Assembly (NCBI GenBank): GCA_024364735.1
Contig: JAGFNQ010004757.1
Location: forward strand, 62,001 to 126,000
Source: Boesenbergia rotunda
Taxonomy: Eukaryota > Streptophyta > Magnoliopsida > Zingiberales > Zingiberaceae
Direction of reading: 5' to 3'
Length of the DNA stretch: 64,000 nucleotides
The notes under the pieces were generated by a model, which was not told the origin of the DNA, did no database searches, and was given only the letters and a program-made list of their open reading frames with translations. Numbering within the stretch: the first letter of the stretch is position 1; each line of letters begins with the position of its first letter. This document shows, in pieces, positions 59,127 to 64,000 of this stretch. The translations under genes and the position numbers were made by a program.

Positions 59127-60839
59127 ATGGCTTTGAGAGAAGGCTTCTCCACCACCCGACCTCCATTCTTTGATGGCGCCGACTTTCAGTATTGGAGATC
59201 AAAGATGGAATACTATTTGAAGATGGATATCCATACTTGGTTCGCAGTGAAGGAGGGATTCATTCCTCCTAAGGATGACGAAGGCAAAGAACTCGAGTCT
59301 TCACGGTGGACTGCCGAACAAACAAGAACAAGTGAAGCCGACGCGAAGGCGGTTGTCACTCTACAATGTGGCATGAACAAAGATCAACTCATCAAAGTTG
59401 GTCCTTTCACAAGTGCCAAGGACCTGTGGAACAAACTCATTGAGCTTCACGAAGGCACCCGGGACTCTAGAATCGCTAAGAGGGATTTGTTCCTCAACCA
59501 ACTTCAAAATCTCTCCATGAAGGAGAATGAGTCGGTAAGTGAGCTTCATAGTCGTTTCAAGGAAGTCCTCAATGGGCTTCATTCAATTGATGAAAAGGTC
59601 GAGAACCATGACCTTGTGAGGTATGTTTTGAAAGCATTTTCAAGGAATGCTTTGTGGTCATCTATGGTGGATGCCTATAAAGTATCCAAGGATTTATCTA
59701 TTGTAAAATTAGATGATTTATTTTGTGAGATGGAGTTGCATGAAATGGCTAACAAAGGCCCCAAGGAGAAGGGGATTGCCTTAGTTGCAGGGGACCGAAC
59801 CAACAAGAAGAAGAAGGAGAAGAAGAAGGAGAAGGAGGTCTCATCATTTTCATCCTCTTCCGAATCTGAGTCTAATTCTGAGGAAGATGGTAGTGGCTCC
59901 TCTTTATCTGAGATGACAAACTTTGTGAGGAGGATGATGCGAAGGGATCGACGTTTCAAAAGTAGAGGTAACACTAGTGAATCCAAACTTGATAAGAATA
60001 ATGCATCTTGTTTTGAGTGTGGTAGGAAAGGACATTTCAAGAATGAATGTCCAAAGCTTAAGAAGAAGGAGGAGAAATCCAAAAGAAAAGAAGAAAAATC
60101 CAAGAAGAAGAAGAAAGCTTTGAAGGCTTCTTGGGATGAGTCATCCTCTAGCTCATCCGATGATGAAAAGGAGGAGAAGAGCACAAGGCAAGTGACTCTC
60201 ATGGCTCTTGGAGAGGAGAGCAGTGATGAATCTTCAAGCTCCGCAAACACGGCTTCATCATCTTCGGATGATGAAGAGGTAACTTCTCCCGAGCTTGAAA
60301 AGTGTTATAGAGCAATTGCATGTTTAACTAGTATGCTTAAGAAATCCAAAAACAAAGTTAAAGCATTGCAATTAGAAATTGATCAATTGAAGGCATCTAG
60401 AGATGATAACATTGATGATTTGCATATTGAATTACTAGAAGATGAAATTAAATCGTTGAAACGTGAGATTGTAAGTTTGAAGTCCTCTAAGGTTGAGGAA
60501 ATCAGTGATTTGCATGATAATTTGTTAGTAGAGGAAAACCAATCGTTGAAGAGTGAAGTTGAGAAGCTCAAGAATATTCTTGGGAAATTCTCAAATAGCT
60601 CTAAAACCCTAGATATGATCCTCAATGCCCAAAGGGCAGTCTACAATAGGACCGGTATTGGTTACCACCCTAAAGAATCCTCATTTGTGTCTCTCATGTC
60701 TAGGACTGACATGAGACAATCTAGGACACTCAAAACTCAAAAGAAAGTTGACAAGGCATGGGTGCCTAAGTCATGTTTAGTTGATGCTTTAGGTCCCAAG
60801 GTTTGGGTACCTAAAACTTCTATTTTTCGAATTGTGTAG
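59127..60839 (+). CDS. gag: I Gag polyprotein (570 aa)
   Basis: It starts MALREGFSTTRPPFFDGADF at the first ATG after the primer site. The UBN2-type capsid covers about residues 10-215 (TLQCGMNKDQL, SMVDAYKVSKDLS). A Lys-rich then Ser/Glu-rich linker follows at about 228-265, a CCHC knuckle at about 295 (CFECGRKGHFKNEC), more Lys and Ser/acidic tracts (310-390), a coiled-coil region (about 400-490) and repeated WVPK motifs near the C-terminus, typical of SIRE/Opie Gag. Gag assembles cytoplasmic particles and packages the RNA. It ends in UAG, with pol continuing in the same frame. B's Gag is a close relative. Confidence 0.92.
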   Translation: MALREGFSTTRPPFFDGADFQYWRSKMEYYLKMDIHTWFAVKEGFIPPKDDEGKELESSRWTAEQTRTSEADAKAVVTLQCGMNKDQLIKVGPFTSAKDLWNKLIELHEGTRDSRIAKRDLFLNQLQNLSMKENESVSELHSRFKEVLNGLHSIDEKVENHDLVRYVLKAFSRNALWSSMVDAYKVSKDLSIVKLDDLFCEMELHEMANKGPKEKGIALVAGDRTNKKKKEKKKEKEVSSFSSSSESESNSEEDGSGSSLSEMTNFVRRMMRRDRRFKSRGNTSESKLDKNNASCFECGRKGHFKNECPKLKKKEEKSKRKEEKSKKKKKALKASWDESSSSSSDDEKEEKSTRQVTLMALGEESSDESSSSANTASSSSDDEEVTSPELEKCYRAIACLTSMLKKSKNKVKALQLEIDQLKASRDDNIDDLHIELLEDEIKSLKREIVSLKSSKVEEISDLHDNLLVEENQSLKSEVEKLKNILGKFSNSSKTLDMILNAQRAVYNRTGIGYHPKESSFVSLMSRTDMRQSRTLKTQKKVDKAWVPKSCLVDALGPKVWVPKTSIFRIV

Positions 60840-60842
60840 GTT

Positions 60843-63800
60843 ATGATTGAGGGGGAGCACCTATCAACTTGGTTCGTTGATAGTGGATGCTCCAAACACA
60901 TGACCGGGGATAGATCATTGTTTACCACACTTCATAAGAAAAGTAAAGGTAATGTATCATTTGGTAACAATGGTAGTCTTAAGGTCATAGGAATAGGAGA
61001 CATTCAAATATCCGAATGTCTTAGAATCTCAAATGTCCTTCTAGTCAAGGGGATGAAATTTAATCTCCTAAGTGTCAGTCAATTGTGTGACACGGGTTAC
61101 ACAATTGACTTCCAACCAAGTCAATGTCTAGTTAGACAAAATGACACCTTGGACACGGTACTAGTAGGAGCAAGAGTAGACAATATTTATCAAGTTTCAT
61201 TTAAAAGTGCTACTAATGCTTTTGCTAAGTGTCTCATGTCAAAAGAAGAAGAGTCCACCCTTTGGCACCGGAGGTTAGCACATGTGAACATGAAGAACAT
61301 CCGGAAGTTGGCCACCAAGGGACTAGTCCGAGGCTTACCAAGCATCAAGTATGAAAAAGACAAATTATGTGATGCGTGTCAAATGGGTAAGCAAACAAAA
61401 TCTGCACATAAAGGTAAAAGCACTGTAAGTACTTCCAATGCATTAGATTTACTTCACATGGATCTATTTGATTGTAGTACCATTATATCATTGAATGGAA
61501 GTAGATATTGCTTTGTAATTATTGATGATTTCACTAGATACACATGGACCTACTTTTTGAAATATAAGGACCAAACCTTAGATATTTTCATTTCTTTTTG
61601 TAGAAGAGTTGAAAATGAGAAATCATTAACAATTAAGACAATTAGAAGTGATCATGGAGGTGAATTTCAAAATCAAAGGTTTTTAGAATTTTGTCAAGAT
61701 AAGGGTTATAGACATGAGTTCTCTACTCCTAGAACACCACAACAAAATGGTGTTGTAGAGAGGAAGAATCGTGTACTTCAAGAGGCTGCACGAAGCATGC
61801 TCAATGAGTACTCACTCCCGAGTTACTTATGGGCCGAAGCTGTAAATATAGCTTGCTATGTGCAAAATAGAGTCCTGATTCATACATTTTTAGGAAAGAC
61901 TCCCCATGAACTTTGGTTTGGAAAACCACCTACTGTTAAACATCTTAGGGTGTTTGGTTGTAAGGTGTTCATCCTAAACATCAAGGATCACCTTGGAAAG
62001 TTCACGGCAAAGGCTGATGAAGGGATACTAGTCGGGTACTCCCTCGTTAGCAAAGCCTACAGAGTCTACAACAAGAAGTCTAGATTAGTTGAAGAGTCTT
62101 CTGATGTGGTTTTTGAAGAAATTCCGAAATCAATTGACCAATCAGAAAATGTAGAAGGAGCTCAACTTGAACTTAGGAGACTAAGTTTGAACGAAACTCC
62201 AAGTGTTGTTGATGTTGATGAGTCTGATGACGGTGAGCCTAGACAATCCATTGATCAGCCGGATCCTGAGGCTGAACTTGTGTCAAGTGAACCTGTTCAA
62301 GAAGCACCACCAACTCCAAGGCAAACTAGATTAGCCTCTAGTCATCCCCAAGACCAAATTGTTGGAGACATCCATCAAGGGGTTAGGACTAGATCATTCT
62401 TCCGGAATGAGGCTAATGAAGTTGCTCTAATTTCCGAAATTGAACCTAGAAAAATTGATGAAGCGTTAAATGATCCCGATTGGATCCTTGCAATGCAAGA
62501 TGAACTAGGTCAATTCGAGAGGAGTCAAGTTTGGGACTTAGTCCCTAGACCTAAGAAGACCTCCATTATTGGAACCAAATGGGTCTTCAAGAACAAATTG
62601 AACCATAAGGGAGAAATCATTAGAAACAAGGCACGCTTGGTAGCTAAGGGCTACAATCAAGTTGAAGGCCTTGATTATGATGAGACTTATGCTCCCGTGG
62701 CACGATTAGAGTCCATCCGATTGATGCTAGCATTTGCAACACATCGTGGTTTCAAATTATATCAAATGGACGTCAAATCAGCCTTTCTAAATGATTTGAT
62801 TAAAGAAGAGGTCTATGTCGAACAACCTCCGGGGTTTGAGAGTACCGAATTTCCAAACCACGTGTTCAAGCTCAAAAAGGCACTTTATGGCCTTAAACAA
62901 GCACCCCGGGCGTGGTATGAGCGGTTGTCGACATTCCTAGTTGAGAAGGGCTTCGTTAGAGGCCAAATATACCCTACACTATTTCTACGAAGAGATGGTG
63001 ACAATATATTTGTAGCCCAAGTATATGTCGATGATATAATCTGTGGCTCAAATAATAAGGGCTATTTAAATGAATTCATTGGACACATGGAGAGTGAGTT
63101 TGAAATGAGTCTAGTGGGAGAGTTGACTTTCTTCCTTGGACTTGAAATCAAGCAAACTCGCGATGGTATCCATGTACACCAATCAAAGTATACACAGGAA
63201 ATACTTCGAAAATTCAATATGAGTGATTCGAAAGAGGTAACCACTCCCATGGCTACAAACACAAGGTTAGACAATGATGAGAGTGGTAAACCTATTGATC
63301 TAAGTCAATATCGAAGCATGATAGGTAGTCTGCTATATCTCACAGCCAGTCGACCAGATATACTATTTGCTGTAGGTATGTGCGCTAGGTATCAAGTATG
63401 TGCCAAGGATTCTCATTTAATTACTGTTAAGCGAATTTTGAGATATCTCAAGGGCACAATTGGTGTAAGTCTTAGGTATCCCCGTACCGAATCTTTTGAT
63501 TTGATTGGCTATACGGATTCCGACTACGCTGGATGTAAGTTGGACCGGAAAAGCACTAGTGGGGGCTGCCAATTCTTAGGTTCGTCCTTAGTAAGTTGGT
63601 CGAGTCGGAAGCAACATTGTGTTGCCCTTTCTACTATCGAGGCAGAATATATCACCATGGGAGAGAGTATATCGCAATTGTTGTGGATGATTCATACCTT
63701 AGAGGACTATGGATTGAGTTACAAGGGTGTGCAAGTGTTATGTGATAACATTAGCACAATTAACTTAACCAAGAATCCAGTCCACCATTCTAGGACAAAA

Positions 63801-63968
63801 CATATTGAAGTCAGACACCACTTCATTAGGGATCATGTAGCTAGGGGGAACATCATACTCTCTCATGTAGAGTCAAAGTCAAACCTAGCTGACATTTTCA
63901 CTAAACCACTTCCCGAAAATGAATTTAGTTTCCTAAGACAGGAATTGGGAATGTGTCGCGCTTCATGA
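60843..63968 (+). CDS. pol: I Pol polyprotein (protease, integrase, RT, RNase H)
   Basis: The reading is open for 1041 codons from the ATG at 60843, one codon (GTT) after gag's UAG and in the same frame, so it could be a readthrough product. Aspartic protease motif VDSG at residues 12-15; GAG-pre-integrase zinc residues at H142-C179; integrase catalytic D207, D270 and E306 (D-63-D-35-E); RT from about 576 with D643 and YVDD at 728-731; RNase H with D892 (YTDSDYAG), the EAEY motif near 933-936 and D968 (LCDN). The C-terminus FTKPLPENEF is usual. All catalytic residues I could check are present. The element would copy its RNA and integrate the DNA. There is no env-like ORF within the few bases left. 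Confidence 0.93.
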   Translation: MIEGEHLSTWFVDSGCSKHMTGDRSLFTTLHKKSKGNVSFGNNGSLKVIGIGDIQISECLRISNVLLVKGMKFNLLSVSQLCDTGYTIDFQPSQCLVRQNDTLDTVLVGARVDNIYQVSFKSATNAFAKCLMSKEEESTLWHRRLAHVNMKNIRKLATKGLVRGLPSIKYEKDKLCDACQMGKQTKSAHKGKSTVSTSNALDLLHMDLFDCSTIISLNGSRYCFVIIDDFTRYTWTYFLKYKDQTLDIFISFCRRVENEKSLTIKTIRSDHGGEFQNQRFLEFCQDKGYRHEFSTPRTPQQNGVVERKNRVLQEAARSMLNEYSLPSYLWAEAVNIACYVQNRVLIHTFLGKTPHELWFGKPPTVKHLRVFGCKVFILNIKDHLGKFTAKADEGILVGYSLVSKAYRVYNKKSRLVEESSDVVFEEIPKSIDQSENVEGAQLELRRLSLNETPSVVDVDESDDGEPRQSIDQPDPEAELVSSEPVQEAPPTPRQTRLASSHPQDQIVGDIHQGVRTRSFFRNEANEVALISEIEPRKIDEALNDPDWILAMQDELGQFERSQVWDLVPRPKKTSIIGTKWVFKNKLNHKGEIIRNKARLVAKGYNQVEGLDYDETYAPVARLESIRLMLAFATHRGFKLYQMDVKSAFLNDLIKEEVYVEQPPGFESTEFPNHVFKLKKALYGLKQAPRAWYERLSTFLVEKGFVRGQIYPTLFLRRDGDNIFVAQVYVDDIICGSNNKGYLNEFIGHMESEFEMSLVGELTFFLGLEIKQTRDGIHVHQSKYTQEILRKFNMSDSKEVTTPMATNTRLDNDESGKPIDLSQYRSMIGSLLYLTASRPDILFAVGMCARYQVCAKDSHLITVKRILRYLKGTIGVSLRYPRTESFDLIGYTDSDYAGCKLDRKSTSGGCQFLGSSLVSWSSRKQHCVALSTIEAEYITMGESISQLLWMIHTLEDYGLSYKGVQVLCDNISTINLTKNPVHHSRTKHIEVRHHFIRDHVARGNIILSHVESKSNLADIFTKPLPENEFSFLRQELGMCRAS

Positions 63969-64000
63969 TTTTCAAATTGCATTCGAAATCCTTCATGATT

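Larger units (their letters stand above)
26403..64000 (-). mobile_element. Element G: decayed Ty1/copia host of O and B, extends past window
   Basis: G's left (3') LTR, polypurine tract and reversed pol pieces run from 26403 to 34312, with O inserted at 30321-33599. B then interrupts G at 34313, so the rest of G should lie beyond the right end of the window. Only 26403-30320 and 33600-34312 are G sequence. The proteins resemble those of M. Confidence 0.75.
56775..64000 (+). mobile_element. Element I: SIRE-type Ty1/copia element, 3' end off window
   Basis: It has a complete 5' LTR (56775-59068), a primer site, open gag and open pol. The window ends shortly after pol, so the 3' non-coding region, polypurine tract and 3' LTR are not seen. 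The left flank GTTAT (56770-56774) should recur after the missing LTR. With no lesion visible apart from the gag-pol UAG, it is the best candidate for an active or recently active element here. Confidence 0.9.

Overview
The window looks like intergenic DNA from a large, repeat-rich flowering-plant genome. It is almost entirely transposable elements nested inside one another. I found no host gene, rRNA, canonical tRNA gene or CRISPR array. The evidence is Ty1/copia proteins of the SIRE/Opie and Tork/Angela types, LTRs with TG...CA ends and 5-bp target-site duplications (TSDs), initiator-Met-tRNA primer sites, polypurine tracts, long gypsy-type solo LTRs and a CACTA DNA transposon. The sequence alone does not fix the species. 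Lineage names come from motif recognition, not a database search.

Elements are lettered here. Left cluster (1-26402): L, an LTR of the same family as A, ends at 4663 and contains solo LTR P (205-2918, TSD CCGGC). M (5106-8038, +) is a decayed copia gag-pol cut at its RT active site by F, a decayed SIRE-type element on the minus strand (3' LTR from 8039, pol 22992-26058). E (8991-22052, +, TSD GATTG) sits in F's 3' LTR. E is a pol-less SIRE-like element carrying solo LTR J (11592-13078, TSD TATTA) and gypsy-type solo LTR K (14413-18039, TSD AACTA). A LINE/DUF4283 fragment fills 26059-26402.

Right cluster (26403-64000): G is a decayed copia element (-, LTR 26403-28348) that runs past the window. 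It holds gypsy-type solo LTR O (30321-33599, TSD GGACC) and then B (from 34313, +), a relative of E. B's gag is split by A (37539-52622, -, TSD TCCAG), a nearly intact copia element. A's right LTR is split by a 4.8-kb non-coding CACTA element (46140-50930, TSD GTT). B's right LTR is cut by I (from 56775, +), a SIRE-type element with open gag and pol, truncated by the window end. The maximum nesting depth is four: G > B > A > CACTA.

The most interesting signals are these. (1) E and B lack pol but share gag, the primer site, the polypurine tract and a second, intron-containing ORF. That ORF lies behind an internal promoter-like region that copies the LTR's own palindrome-plus-TATA layout; I-type elements could be the helper. 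(2) The LTRs of I, B, E, J, F and G carry family-specific ladders of self-complementary motifs, and in I the stem bases covary between copies. (3) A tRNA-like sequence lies antisense in both gypsy-type solo LTRs. (4) In element I, gag and pol are in the same frame and separated by a single UAG.
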